This document shows positions 7,065 to 15,684 of a stretch of DNA of 42,637 nt, one piece after another. Source of the DNA: Polaromonas sp. (GTDB lineage: Bacteria; Pseudomonadota; Gammaproteobacteria; Burkholderiales; Burkholderiaceae_C); assembly GCF_013817205.1 (NCBI RefSeq), contig NZ_JACDDD010000026.1:1-42637 (forward strand). Reading direction: 5' to 3'. Made by a program: the position numbers and the translations under genes. The notes under the pieces are model-generated. The model saw only the letters and a list, made by a program, of their open reading frames with translations. It did no database searches and had not been told where the DNA came from. How positions within the stretch are numbered: position 1 is the first letter of the stretch; every line of letters starts with the position of its first letter.

Positions 7065-8861
7065 ATGCCTCAATACACCCCGCCACTGCGCGACATGCAA
7101 TTTGTGATGCACGAAGTGCTCAAGGTCACTGACGAACTCAAGCCGATTGCCAAATACGCTGACGCCGACGTGGACACCATGAACGCCATCCTCGAAGAAG
7201 GAGGCAAGTTCGCCACGGAGGTGGTTCTGCCCCTCAACATCAGCGGTGACGAGGAGGGTTGCACGCTGGACCCGGTCACCCACGCCGTGACCACGCCCAA
7301 AGGCTTCAAGGAGGCCTACCACAAGTATGTTGAAGGCGGCTGGCCCGCCTTGAGTGGCGATACCGATTTTGGTGGCCAGGGCCTGCCGCTGGTGGTCAAC
7401 CAGTGCTTCTACGAAATGCTGAACAGCGCCAACCAGGCCTGGACCATGTACCCCGGGCTGACCCATGGCGCGCATGCTGCGCTGCACGCCCATGGTACCG
7501 ATGAGCAGAAGAAAACCTATCTGCAGAAAATGACCAGCGGCGAATGGACCGGCACCATGTGCCTGACCGAGCCACACTGCGGCACGGATCTGGGCCTCAT
7601 GCGCACCAAGGCCGAACCGCAGGCCGACGGCACCTACAAGATCACCGGCAACAAGATTTTCATCAGCGCCGGCGAACACGACATGGCGGACAACATCATT
7701 CACCTCGTGCTGGCCCGCATTACCGACGCACCGCCCGGCATCAAGGGCGTCAGCCTGTTCATCGTGCCCAAATTCATGGTTAACCCGGACGGCACACCGG
7801 GTGCGCGCAATGGCATTTATTGTGGTGGCCTGGAGCACAAGATGGGCATCCACGGCAACGCAACCGCGCAGATCGTCATCGATGGCGCCACGGGCACGCT
7901 GGTGGGCCAGCCCAACAAAGGCATGCAAGGCATGTTTGTGATGATGAATGCGGCACGCCTGGGCGTGGGCAACCAGTCGCTGGGCCTGACCGAAGTGGCT
8001 TACCAGAACGCTCTCGCTTATGCCAAGGACCGCACCCAGATGCGTTCGCTGTCGGGCGTGAAAGCCAAGGACAAGACAGCCGACCCGATCATCGTGCACC
8101 CCGATGTGCGCAAGATGCTGCTGACCGCCAAGGCCTACGCTGAAGGCGGCCGGGCGCTGGCGATTTACTGTGCGGTGTTGCTGGACAAGGAGCATTACCA
8201 TCCCGATGAACAGGTGCGCAAGGACAGCGGCGAGGTGTTGTCGCTGCTGACACCCATCGTCAAGGCTTTCCTCACCGACAACGGGCACATCTCCACCAAC
8301 GCCTGCATGCAGGTCTTTGGCGGCCACGGCTTCATCAAGGAATGGGGCATGGAGCAGTTTGTGCGCGACAACCGCATCAACATGATCTACGAAGGCACCA
8401 ACACCATCCAGTCGCTGGACCTGTTAGGCCGCAAGGTGCTGGGCAACAACGGCGCCACGCTCAAGAAGTTCGGCAAGATCATTGGCGCGCTGATTGCTGA
8501 AGAGGGAGTCAACGAGAAGATGGCCGAGTTCATCAACCCGCTGGCCTACCTGGCTGACCAGATGACCAAGTTCACAACGGAGCTGGGTTTCAAGGGTTTC
8601 CAGAACCCGGACGAGGTTGGTGCCGCTGCGGTGGACTATCTGCGCGTCGCAGGTCACCTGGTGTTCGGCTATTTCTGGGCTCGCATGGCGCAGGTTGCGC
8701 TGCGCGAAGTGGCTGCTGGCAACACCGACCCGTTCTACCAGGCCAAGCTGCAGACGGCGCGTTTTTACTTCGCCAAGCTCTTCCCTGAGACCGCGACGCT
8801 GATGCGCACAGCCCGCAGCGGCAGCAAGGCCTTGATGGATACCGACGCTGCGCTTGCCTGA
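7065..8861 (+). CDS. Acyl-CoA dehydrogenase, long (about 600-residue) type
   Basis: 598 residues, the size of the FadE/DmdC-like group that carries an extra C-terminal helical domain, not the 380-residue type. The FAD-binding middle region has MCLTEPHCGTDLGLM, and the C-terminal half has FGGHGFIKEWGMEQ and RDNRINMIYEGTNTIQ, where E443 is the likely catalytic base. It would oxidise acyl-CoA to trans-2-enoyl-CoA, passing electrons to electron-transferring flavoprotein. AAAAGGA precedes the ATG. It heads the enzyme genes behind the TetR regulator, followed by hydratase/dehydrogenase and thiolase, so the pathway is complete here. Chain-length preference cannot be read. Confidence 0.95.
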   Translation: MPQYTPPLRDMQFVMHEVLKVTDELKPIAKYADADVDTMNAILEEGGKFATEVVLPLNISGDEEGCTLDPVTHAVTTPKGFKEAYHKYVEGGWPALSGDTDFGGQGLPLVVNQCFYEMLNSANQAWTMYPGLTHGAHAALHAHGTDEQKKTYLQKMTSGEWTGTMCLTEPHCGTDLGLMRTKAEPQADGTYKITGNKIFISAGEHDMADNIIHLVLARITDAPPGIKGVSLFIVPKFMVNPDGTPGARNGIYCGGLEHKMGIHGNATAQIVIDGATGTLVGQPNKGMQGMFVMMNAARLGVGNQSLGLTEVAYQNALAYAKDRTQMRSLSGVKAKDKTADPIIVHPDVRKMLLTAKAYAEGGRALAIYCAVLLDKEHYHPDEQVRKDSGEVLSLLTPIVKAFLTDNGHISTNACMQVFGGHGFIKEWGMEQFVRDNRINMIYEGTNTIQSLDLLGRKVLGNNGATLKKFGKIIGALIAEEGVNEKMAEFINPLAYLADQMTKFTTELGFKGFQNPDEVGAAAVDYLRVAGHLVFGYFWARMAQVALREVAAGNTDPFYQAKLQTARFYFAKLFPETATLMRTARSGSKALMDTDAALA

Positions 8862-8907
8862 TGCCGGAATTTTCTCGAATTACAAGCGTTTTAACCCTGG
8901 AGCCCGT

Positions 8908-9342
8908 ATGTACCGTGCGCTAATAGCTATTATTTTAGGAGCATCTTCGCTGTCGGCGCTGGCCCAGATGACGCCAGCGGGGCTGTGGCGCAACATCGAC
9001 GACAAGACCGGCGAGGCGAAAGCCGAGATCCGGATTGTCGAATCCGGCGGTGTGTTCAGCGGCAAGATCGACAAGCGGCTCGGGAAGGACGTCAAGCCTG
9101 ACGACACCTGCGACAAATGCAGCGATGAACGCAAGGACCAGCCCATCCTCGGCCTGGAGATCATCCGCGGCGCCAAAAAGGCGGAAGGCAAAGACGTTTG
9201 GGAGGGCGGCAAGATTCTTGACCCTGAAAACGGCCGCAACTACAGCCTGCGCCTGACACCCATCGAGGGCGGGAAAAAGCTGGAAGTGCGCGGCTCTTTC
9301 GGCCCCTTCGGACGGACCCAGACCTGGGTGCGTGTGCAGTAA
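8908..9342 (+). CDS. DUF2147 family secreted protein
   Basis: 144 residues from ATG 8908 (CCTGGAG upstream). An upstream in-frame ATG at 8854, overlapping the previous gene, would put 18 polar residues before the signal peptide and is rejected. Residues 1-20 are a signal peptide (RALIAIILGASSLSALAQ). The mature part has the DUF2147 features: GLWRNIDDKTGEAKAEIRI, a C-x2-C pair (DTCDKC), DQPILGLEII, WEGGKILDPENGRNY and a C-terminal FGRTQTWVRV. The family is a small periplasmic beta-barrel of unknown function. Its recurrence within beta-oxidation operons of this family hints at an envelope role. The hydrophobic core of the signal peptide is encoded by a dispersed repeat (8915-8945). Confidence 0.85.
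   Translation: MYRALIAIILGASSLSALAQMTPAGLWRNIDDKTGEAKAEIRIVESGGVFSGKIDKRLGKDVKPDDTCDKCSDERKDQPILGLEIIRGAKKAEGKDVWEGGKILDPENGRNYSLRLTPIEGGKKLEVRGSFGPFGRTQTWVRVQ
8915..8945. repeat. Dispersed AGCTAT element, copy B
   Basis: The plus strand reads GTGCGCTAAT, then AGCTAT-TATTTTA-GGAGCATC. It aligns with copy A (2441) over its whole length. It lies inside the signal-peptide code of the DUF2147 gene and encodes RALIAIILGAS. Confidence 0.65.
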
Positions 9343-9490
9343 ATGGCCCACCCCGCCTGCGGCTCACTGCGTGTAGCCACATCCCCCCTTCCAGGGGCGA
9401 CAGCTGTGGCCCGGCACAGCCGCTTCCACGCTGTCACTGGACTGGGATTCCGCACACGCAACGAAACAAATAATCCATAAGGAACGAAAC

Positions 9491-11905
9491 ATGTCACGTT
9501 TCCAAGTCAAAAAAGTCGCTGTTCTCGGCGCCGGTGTGATGGGTGCGCAAATCGCCGCGCATCTGGTCAACCTCAAAATCCCGGTGGTGCTGTTTGACCT
9601 GCCGGCCAAAGAAGGACCGAAAAACGGCATTGTGATCAAGGCCGTCGAAGGGCTGAAAAAAATCAAGCCGGCGCCTCTCGGTGTGCCGGAAGATGCGGCC
9701 CTGATTGGCCAGGCGAACTACGAGGAACACATGGATGTTCTGAAAGAGTGCGACCTGATCATCGAAGCGATTGCCGAGCGCATGGACTGGAAGACCGACC
9801 TGTACCACAAGATCGCGCCTTTCATTGCGGACGGCGCCATCGTCGCCAGCAACACCTCGGGCCTGTCCATCACCCAATTGAGCGAAGCGCTGCCTGAGTC
9901 CATCAAGCCACGTTTCTGCGGCATCCATTTTTTCAACCCGCCGCGCTACATGACGCTGGTCGAGCTCATCAACACGCCTACCACCGAACCCAAGGTGCTG
10001 GACGACCTCGAAGCCTTCGTGACCAGCGGCCTGGGCAAAGGTGTGATCCGCGCGCACGACACGCCCAACTTCATTGCCAACCGCGTGGGTATTGCCGGCA
10101 TGCTGGCCACCATCAAGGAAGCCGAAAACTTTGGCTTGAGCTATGACGTGGTCGATGATCTGACCGGCAAGAAACTGGGACGCGCCAGCTCCGGCACCTT
10201 CCGCACCGCCGACGTGGTAGGCCTGGACACCATGGCGCATGTCATCAAGACGCTGCAGGACAACCTCGGCGAAGGCAAGACGCCAGACCCGTTTGAAAGC
10301 ATGTACGGCACGCCGCCTGTGCTGGCGAAGTTGCTGGAATCGAAAAGCCTGGGCCAAAAAACCGGCGCCGGCTTTTACAAAAAAGTCGGCCGCGACATCA
10401 TGCGGCTGGACCCGGAGAGCATGGAGTACGTCGCCGGTGGTGCCAAGGCCGACGAGGTGGTCGGCCGCATGCTCAAGAAGCCCGCGGGCGAACGCTTGAG
10501 ATTGCTGCGCGAAGCCGAAGGCGCCGAGCCGCGTTTTCTATGGGCGATTTTGCGCGACCAGTTTCATTACGCTGCCGTGCACCTTGCCACCATTGCCGAT
10601 ACGGCGCGCGACATCGACTTTGCGATGCGCTGGGGTTTTGGTGCCAAGCAGGGTCCGTTCGAACTCTGGCAGGAAGCCGGCTGGCTGCAGGTGGCCAACT
10701 GGATCAAGGAAGACATAGATGCCGGAAAGGCCATCAGCGCCGCCCCCTTGCCGGACTGGGTCTTCAAGGGCCCGGTGGCTGACGCGGGTGGTGTGCACAC
10801 GCCGGAAGGCTCGTGGAGCGCATCGGCGAAGAAGTTCATCGCGCGCCGCGAATTGCCGGTGTACGAGCGCCAGTTTTTCCCCGAGAACGTGTTGGGCTCG
10901 AATGCCCCGTCGTTCACGACGGCCGGCACCACGCTTCATGAAGACGATGCTATCCGCCTCTGGACGCTGGACGGCGACCAGGGCGACGTGGTCATCGCCA
11001 GCATCAAGACCAAGATGCACGCCATCAGCCCTGATGTTGTCGAAGGCCTGGCAATGGCGGTGGACCTTGCAGAGAAGAGTTACAAGGGCCTCGTGATCTG
11101 GTCCAACGACGAGATGTTCTCGGCCGGTGCCGACCTGCAGGCCATGTTGCCGGCCTTCATGATGGCTGGTGTATCGGCCGTGGAAGGTGCCGAGGCCGAG
11201 ATGCAAAACGTCATGCTGAAACTGCGTTACGCGTCGGTGCCGGTGGTCTCAGCCGTGCGCGGCCTGGCGCTGGGCGGTGGCTGCGAGCTGGCGGTGTATT
11301 CAGCCAAACGCGTGGCGGCGATGGAAAGTTACATCGGCCTGGTCGAAGTCGGTGTGGGCCTGGTGCCCGGCGCCGGTGGCCTGACCTACATCGCGCGTCG
11401 AGCCGCCGAAAATGCCGCGACGTCGACCAACAAGGACGTGTTGCCTTTCCTGACCGAGGGTTTTACCGCCGCGGCCATGGCCAAGGTCGGCACCAGCGCG
11501 ATTGAGAGTCGCAAGATCGGTTATCTGGAGGGCAGCGACGTGATCGTTCCGAACAAGGACGAGCTGCTGTACGTGGCGCTCAATGAAGCGCGCGCGCTGT
11601 TCAATGCAGGCTATCGCGCGCCCCACAAGCGGTTCTTCCCGGTGGTGGGCCGCAGCGGGTTGGCCACCATCAAGGGCCAGCTCGTGAACATGCGCGACGG
11701 CGGTTTTATCAGCGCGCACGACTTCCACATTGCCAGTCTGATCGCCAACGTGGTGTGCGGCGGCGACGTGGACGCCGGCTCGCTGGTGACAGAAGAATAT
11801 CTGATGACGCTGGAGCGCAAGGCGTTTTGCTCATTGCTGGAGCACCCAAAAACGCAAGAGCGGATCATGGGAATGATGAGCACGGGCAAACCTGTGCGTA
11901 ATTGA
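9491..11905 (+). CDS. fadN: 3-hydroxyacyl-CoA dehydrogenase/enoyl-CoA hydratase fusion (FadN/FadB-like)
   Basis: 804 residues. The order is dehydrogenase first, hydratase last, as in Bacillus FadN and unlike E. coli FadB. The NAD-binding start is VAVLGAGVMGAQIAAHL; the dehydrogenase catalytic His is H146 in GIHFFNPPRYM. The C-terminal crotonase domain (about 500-720) has GLALGGGCELA with E599 and LVEVGVGLVPGAGG with E619, the two catalytic Glu residues 20 positions apart as in true hydratases. It thus performs both middle steps of beta-oxidation. AAGGAACGAAAC precedes the ATG. It is followed by a hotdog protein and the thiolase in the same operon. Confidence 0.93.
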   Translation: MSRFQVKKVAVLGAGVMGAQIAAHLVNLKIPVVLFDLPAKEGPKNGIVIKAVEGLKKIKPAPLGVPEDAALIGQANYEEHMDVLKECDLIIEAIAERMDWKTDLYHKIAPFIADGAIVASNTSGLSITQLSEALPESIKPRFCGIHFFNPPRYMTLVELINTPTTEPKVLDDLEAFVTSGLGKGVIRAHDTPNFIANRVGIAGMLATIKEAENFGLSYDVVDDLTGKKLGRASSGTFRTADVVGLDTMAHVIKTLQDNLGEGKTPDPFESMYGTPPVLAKLLESKSLGQKTGAGFYKKVGRDIMRLDPESMEYVAGGAKADEVVGRMLKKPAGERLRLLREAEGAEPRFLWAILRDQFHYAAVHLATIADTARDIDFAMRWGFGAKQGPFELWQEAGWLQVANWIKEDIDAGKAISAAPLPDWVFKGPVADAGGVHTPEGSWSASAKKFIARRELPVYERQFFPENVLGSNAPSFTTAGTTLHEDDAIRLWTLDGDQGDVVIASIKTKMHAISPDVVEGLAMAVDLAEKSYKGLVIWSNDEMFSAGADLQAMLPAFMMAGVSAVEGAEAEMQNVMLKLRYASVPVVSAVRGLALGGGCELAVYSAKRVAAMESYIGLVEVGVGLVPGAGGLTYIARRAAENAATSTNKDVLPFLTEGFTAAAMAKVGTSAIESRKIGYLEGSDVIVPNKDELLYVALNEARALFNAGYRAPHKRFFPVVGRSGLATIKGQLVNMRDGGFISAHDFHIASLIANVVCGGDVDAGSLVTEEYLMTLERKAFCSLLEHPKTQERIMGMMSTGKPVRN

Positions 11906-11907
11906 TA

Positions 11908-12031
11908 AAGCTACTGCGGAGCCATCATGCGTCGTTGCAGCCCAGAACCAATCCTCACGTACAGAAGTACGTTCCGGTTGTTTCCGGGCGCCCGCGCCTA
12001 GCCTGATGGCTTCCTCGCTACGCTTTCTCAA
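11908..12031. repeat. Intergenic hairpin element, copy 1
   Basis: The gap between fadN and the hotdog gene shares its order of motifs with the gap at 13800-13925: GCTACTGCG, a GCGTCGTTG or GCGGCGTTG block, ATCCTCACGTAC, GAAGTACGTTCCGG and CTCGCTACGC. The core is a stem of ACGTAC and GTACGT around a 4-base loop (AGAA). This looks like a dispersed, REP-like intergenic element. No coding content is convincing in it. Confidence 0.6.
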
Positions 12032-12067
12032 TCACGCACCTCACTTCGTTCAAACGATCAAATTTCC

Positions 12068-12574
12068 ATGACCACTCATTCTCCTAACCGCCTCGAGCGC
12101 CAGCTGAACCGGCTGTCCGACGTGCCGGCCTTTGCGCGCGCCTGGTGTCGCGGGCTGGTGATGCACCGGGCCGTGCCTTTCACCGGAACGGCGGGGCTTG
12201 ATTTTCTTGAGATGACGACCGGCCGAGTCGAGATCGGCATCAAGAACGAGAGGAAAGTGCAGAACCACATTGGCGGCATTCATGCTTCGGCGATGAATCT
12301 GCTGGCGGAAACCGCTACCGGCATGGTGGTGGGCATGAATGTGCGGGATGACTGTACGCCGCTGGCCAAGGAACTGAAGATGGCGTTCAAGAAGCGCGCT
12401 ACCGGCGCGCTGCGCGCCGTGGCCACCTTGAGTGACGAACAGCGCGCCGCCATGCAGGCCAGCGACAAGGGTGAAGTGACCGTGGCGGTCACCGTGACGG
12501 ATGAGGCCGGCGTGAACCCGGTCGAATGTGAATTTGTGTGGGCCTGGATTCCGTCCGGTCCACGAAAAAGTTAA
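12068..12574 (+). CDS. Hotdog-fold DUF4442 protein (thioesterase-like)
   Basis: 168 residues with the hotdog-fold pattern of DUF4442/PaaI-like proteins: VEIGIKNERKVQNHIGGIHA with the following AMNLLAETATGMVVGM helix, then beta strands with CTPLAKELKMAFKKRATG and GEVTVAVTVTDEAG. The H in QNHIGGIHA sits where acyl-CoA thioesterases keep a catalytic or binding residue. In this operon it probably hydrolyses or binds acyl-CoA esters. No strong ribosome site is seen before the ATG. The family is clear; activity is inferred. Confidence 0.8.
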   Translation: MTTHSPNRLERQLNRLSDVPAFARAWCRGLVMHRAVPFTGTAGLDFLEMTTGRVEIGIKNERKVQNHIGGIHASAMNLLAETATGMVVGMNVRDDCTPLAKELKMAFKKRATGALRAVATLSDEQRAAMQASDKGEVTVAVTVTDEAGVNPVECEFVWAWIPSGPRKS

Positions 12575-12599
12575 GTAAAGAATCAAAGGAACTGACATC

Positions 12600-13799
12600 A
12601 TGGCCAAACAAGTCCAGGAAGCCTACATCGTTGCAGCCACACGCACGCCCATTGGGCGATCGCACCGGGGTTTTTTTCGCAATACCCGTCCCGACGACCT
12701 GCTGGTCCGCGCGCTGCAGGCCGCGCTTGCGCAAGTGCCCACGCTGGACCCAAAAACGATTGAAGACATCATCTGCGGCTGCGCGATCCCCGAAGGCCCG
12801 CAGGGCCTGAACATTGCGCGTATTGGCGCGGTGCTGGCCGGCTTGCCGACCAGCGTGGGTGGCATCACCGTCAATCGTTTCTGCGCATCGGGCCTCTCCG
12901 CCATCCAGATGGCAGCGGACCGCATCCGTGTCGGCGAAGCCGACGTGATGATTGCTGCCGGCACCGAAAGCATGAGCATGGTGCCCATGTCGGGCAATTC
13001 GCCTTCGCTGTCGCCGGCCATGTTTGGCAACGATGAAAACATCGGCATTGCCTACGGCATGGGCCTGACAGCCGAGAAGGTTGCGCAGCAGTGGAAAGTC
13101 TCGCGCGATGCGCAAGACCAGTTTGCGCTTGAATCACACCAAAAAGCCATCAAGGCGCAGCAGGCGGGCGCGTTCACGGCCGAGATCACGCCGGTGGAGG
13201 TGACCGACCGTGCCCCCGATCTGGAAAGCGGTGAAGTCATCAGCAAGACCCGCAGCGTGAGTCTGGACGAGGGCCCACGCCCTGACACCTCGCTGGAAGG
13301 CCTGGCCAAACTCAAGACGGTGTTTGCCGCGCGCGGCTCGGTCACGGCGGGCAACAGCTCGCAAACTTCGGACGGTGCAGGCGCGCTGATCCTGGCCAGT
13401 GAAAAGGCGGTGAAGGAACACGGCCTCAAGCCGCTCGCGCGATTCGTCAGTTACGCGGCCAAAGGTGTGCCGCCACACATCATGGGCATAGGCCCCATCG
13501 AGGCGATCCCGGCCGCGTTGCGTTACGCAGGTTTGAAGCAGGACGATATCGACTGGTATGAACTGAATGAAGCCTTTGCCGCACAGTCGCTGGCGGTCAT
13601 CAACACGCTGGGTTTGAATGCCGCGAAGGTAAACCCCATGGGCGGCGCGATTGCATTGGGCCATCCACTGGGCGCGACCGGCGCGATACGCGCCGCAACC
13701 GTGATCCATGCGCTGCATCGGCACCAGTTGAAGTACGGGATGGTGACGATGTGTGTGGGCATGGGGCAAGGCGCCGCCGGCATCTTCGAACGGGTGTGA
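12600..13799 (+). CDS. fadA: Acetyl-CoA C-acyltransferase (thiolase)
   Basis: 399 residues, standard thiolase length. The nucleophile is C95 in NRFCASGLSAIQMA; the second catalytic pair is H355 (GHPLGATGA) and C385 (CVGMGQGAAG). NEAFAAQSLAV is also conserved. It carries out the last step of beta-oxidation, splitting 3-ketoacyl-CoA into acetyl-CoA and a shortened acyl-CoA. CAAAGGAACTGACATC precedes the ATG. It is separated from the fused dehydrogenase/hydratase only by the hotdog gene, and both flanks of that pair carry the same intergenic hairpin element. Confidence 0.95.
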   Translation: MAKQVQEAYIVAATRTPIGRSHRGFFRNTRPDDLLVRALQAALAQVPTLDPKTIEDIICGCAIPEGPQGLNIARIGAVLAGLPTSVGGITVNRFCASGLSAIQMAADRIRVGEADVMIAAGTESMSMVPMSGNSPSLSPAMFGNDENIGIAYGMGLTAEKVAQQWKVSRDAQDQFALESHQKAIKAQQAGAFTAEITPVEVTDRAPDLESGEVISKTRSVSLDEGPRPDTSLEGLAKLKTVFAARGSVTAGNSSQTSDGAGALILASEKAVKEHGLKPLARFVSYAAKGVPPHIMGIGPIEAIPAALRYAGLKQDDIDWYELNEAFAAQSLAVINTLGLNAAKVNPMGGAIALGHPLGATGAIRAATVIHALHRHQLKYGMVTMCVGMGQGAAGIFERV

Positions 13800-13925
13800 G
13801 GCTACTGCGCGGGCGATCTGCGGCGTTGGTCCGGTGCTCCCCATCCTCACGTACCTGAAGTACGTTCCGGTGGGTCCGCTCCGGCCGCCTTGCAGCTCAT
13901 CCCGCTCGCTACGCCCTGGTGGCTT
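13800..13925. repeat. Intergenic hairpin element, copy 2
   Basis: Second copy of the element at 11908-12031, with the same motif order. The stem is ACGTAC/GTACGT around a 5-base loop (CTGAA), followed by TTCCGG and, farther on, CTCGCTACGC. The two copies differ at many positions between the shared blocks, so they are old relative to each other. Confidence 0.6.
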
Positions 13926-13948
13926 TGTGGTTCGTTGGAGGAAAAGTC

Positions 13949-14845
13949 ATGCAAAAGCAGGTTCTTGAATCGGGTACTTCACAACTCTCCTTGCGGGTCT
14001 ACGAACCGACTGCGGCGGCGCGGGCCGGTGTGGTGATTGGCGGGGCCATGGGAGTGCGGCAGGACTACTACGCGCCGTTTGCCGAGTGGCTGTCGGGCCA
14101 GGGTTTTCGTGTCACGACCTTTGACTACCGGGGTTCCGGTGACTCGCTGCCCGGCACGCCCGACGGCAGCCTGCGCGGCTTCAAGGCCGATCTTTTTGAT
14201 TGGGCCAGCGACTATGAAGCGGTCGTCGATTCGGCGAAGGTGGCTTTGCCGGATGCGCCGCTGTACCTGCTGGGCCACAGCCTGGGCGCGCAACTGCCGG
14301 GGTTACTGAAGAATCAGGGCAAGGTCGATGGCCTCGTCAGCATCGCCGCCGGCAGCGGCTACTGGCGCGACAACGCACCGCAGCTCAAGCGCATGGTGCT
14401 GTACTTCTGGTACGTGCTGGTGCCGCTGGCCACGCGCGTGTTCGGCTACTTTCCGGGGCGCAAGCTGAAGAAGGTCGGCGATCTGCCGGCCGGCGTGATG
14501 CTGCAGTGGCGCAAATGGTGTCTGAACCCGCAATACAGCGTGGGTGCGGAAGGCGAGGGCGCACGCCTGAGTTACGCGCAGGCGAGTTTTCCGGTACTGG
14601 CCTTGTCCATCACCGACGACGAACTGATGACCTGGCGCGGCACGCAAAACCTGATTAATCTGTATACCGGGGCTGCGCGTCGATTTGAGCGCATCACGCC
14701 AGCCGAGTTGGGGGTCAAACGGATCGGGCACTTCGGGTTTTTCCGCCAGCAGTTCAGCCAGAGCCTGTGGCCACGCACGGTGGGCATCCTGGAAGGCATG
14801 GCGACCCTGCCGGCTGCCGGTGGCGTCGCCGGCACGACTGCCTGA
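13949..14845 (+). CDS. Alpha/beta hydrolase
   Basis: 298 residues from ATG 13949, which has a strong GGAGG site (13937-13941); this decides the start against the earlier ATG at 13919. Nucleophile elbow GHSLGAQ with Ser111, an oxyanion region around GGAMGVRQDYYAPF, and FDYRGSGDS typical of the fold. The C-terminal RIGHFGFFRQQF contains the likely catalytic His. Such hydrolases in fatty-acid operons may cleave acyl esters or thioesters. The substrate is unknown. Confidence 0.85.
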   Translation: MQKQVLESGTSQLSLRVYEPTAAARAGVVIGGAMGVRQDYYAPFAEWLSGQGFRVTTFDYRGSGDSLPGTPDGSLRGFKADLFDWASDYEAVVDSAKVALPDAPLYLLGHSLGAQLPGLLKNQGKVDGLVSIAAGSGYWRDNAPQLKRMVLYFWYVLVPLATRVFGYFPGRKLKKVGDLPAGVMLQWRKWCLNPQYSVGAEGEGARLSYAQASFPVLALSITDDELMTWRGTQNLINLYTGAARRFERITPAELGVKRIGHFGFFRQQFSQSLWPRTVGILEGMATLPAAGGVAGTTA

Positions 14846-14872
14846 TCGCCGCTACGGCGGCATACTTTGGCC

Positions 14873-15682
14873 ATGAGCGCTCACCCCTTTGATGCAGCGG
14901 TTGCCCTGCAGCCGCAGGCCGACGGCACTTTTCTCGGCCATACGAGCGCGGCTTACGCCAACATGGTCGGCCCTTTCGGCGGCGTCACGGCGGCACAAGC
15001 ACTTAACGCTGTGCTGCAGCATTCGCAGCGCCTGGGCGACCCGATTTCGCTGACGGTCAACTTTGCTGCAGCCCTGGACGACGGGCCGTTCATCGTGAGC
15101 GTGCGCCCGGCGCGTACCAACCGGTCGACCCAGCACTGGGTGATCGAGATGCAGCAGAACGGCGAGACGGTGCTGACAGGCACAGCCTTCTTCGGCCTGC
15201 GGCGTGAGACTTGGGGTGCCGACGAACACACGATGCCGGACGTTCCAGCAGCGGCCGAAGTGCCGCGTGCCACTGGCCCGGCGCGCGTGGAGTGGGTCAA
15301 GCGGTATGAAATGCGTTTTGCAGAAGGCGCGATTCCTGTCGAGTGGAGTGGCACCGACCAGGGCGTCAGCAGAACCCGACTGTGGCTGCGCGACGACCCG
15401 CCGCGCCTGCTGGATTTTGCGTCGCTGACTGCGCTATCGGATGTCTTTTTTCCGCGCGTCTGGAGTCGTCGTCCGTTGCTGGTGCCCATCGGGACCGTTT
15501 CCATGACGGTTTATTACCATGCCGACAACGCTTTGCTGCAGCGCACTGGCAGTGGCCACTTGCTGGGACAAACCCAGGCGCAGGCCTTTCGCAATGGCTA
15601 CTTCGACCAGACGGCCCAGTTGTGGAATCAGGCCGGCAACTTGCTGGTGACGACACACCAGGTCGTCTATTACAAAGAGTGA
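14873..15682 (+). CDS. Acyl-CoA thioesterase, TesB-like double hotdog
   Basis: 269 residues from ATG 14873; a TTG two codons earlier is less likely. The N-terminal hotdog has YANMVGPFGGVTAAQALNAV, and the second half contains DFASLTALSDVFFPRVW and GTVSMTVYYHAD, the plan of the TesB-type/thioesterase-like superfamily. It would release CoA from acyl-CoA intermediates. There is no clear ribosome site; it starts 27 bases after the hydrolase stop. Its end is 2 bases before the next SDR start, indicating one transcript. Confidence 0.82.
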   Translation: MSAHPFDAAVALQPQADGTFLGHTSAAYANMVGPFGGVTAAQALNAVLQHSQRLGDPISLTVNFAAALDDGPFIVSVRPARTNRSTQHWVIEMQQNGETVLTGTAFFGLRRETWGADEHTMPDVPAAAEVPRATGPARVEWVKRYEMRFAEGAIPVEWSGTDQGVSRTRLWLRDDPPRLLDFASLTALSDVFFPRVWSRRPLLVPIGTVSMTVYYHADNALLQRTGSGHLLGQTQAQAFRNGYFDQTAQLWNQAGNLLVTTHQVVYYKE

Positions 15683-15684
15683 TC

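Noticed and set aside
6549-8327. 592-codon minus-strand frame opposite the acyl-CoA dehydrogenase gene
   Set aside because: It is the shadow of a highly conserved plus-strand gene; the translation has no family features.
9383-9400. CCCC-N5-GGGG hairpin between the DUF2147 gene and fadN
   Set aside because: Only four G-C pairs and no T-run; too weak to call a terminator.
11831-12031. 66-codon minus-strand frame over the intergenic hairpin element
   Set aside because: It is created by the repeat element; copy 2 does not preserve a comparable frame.
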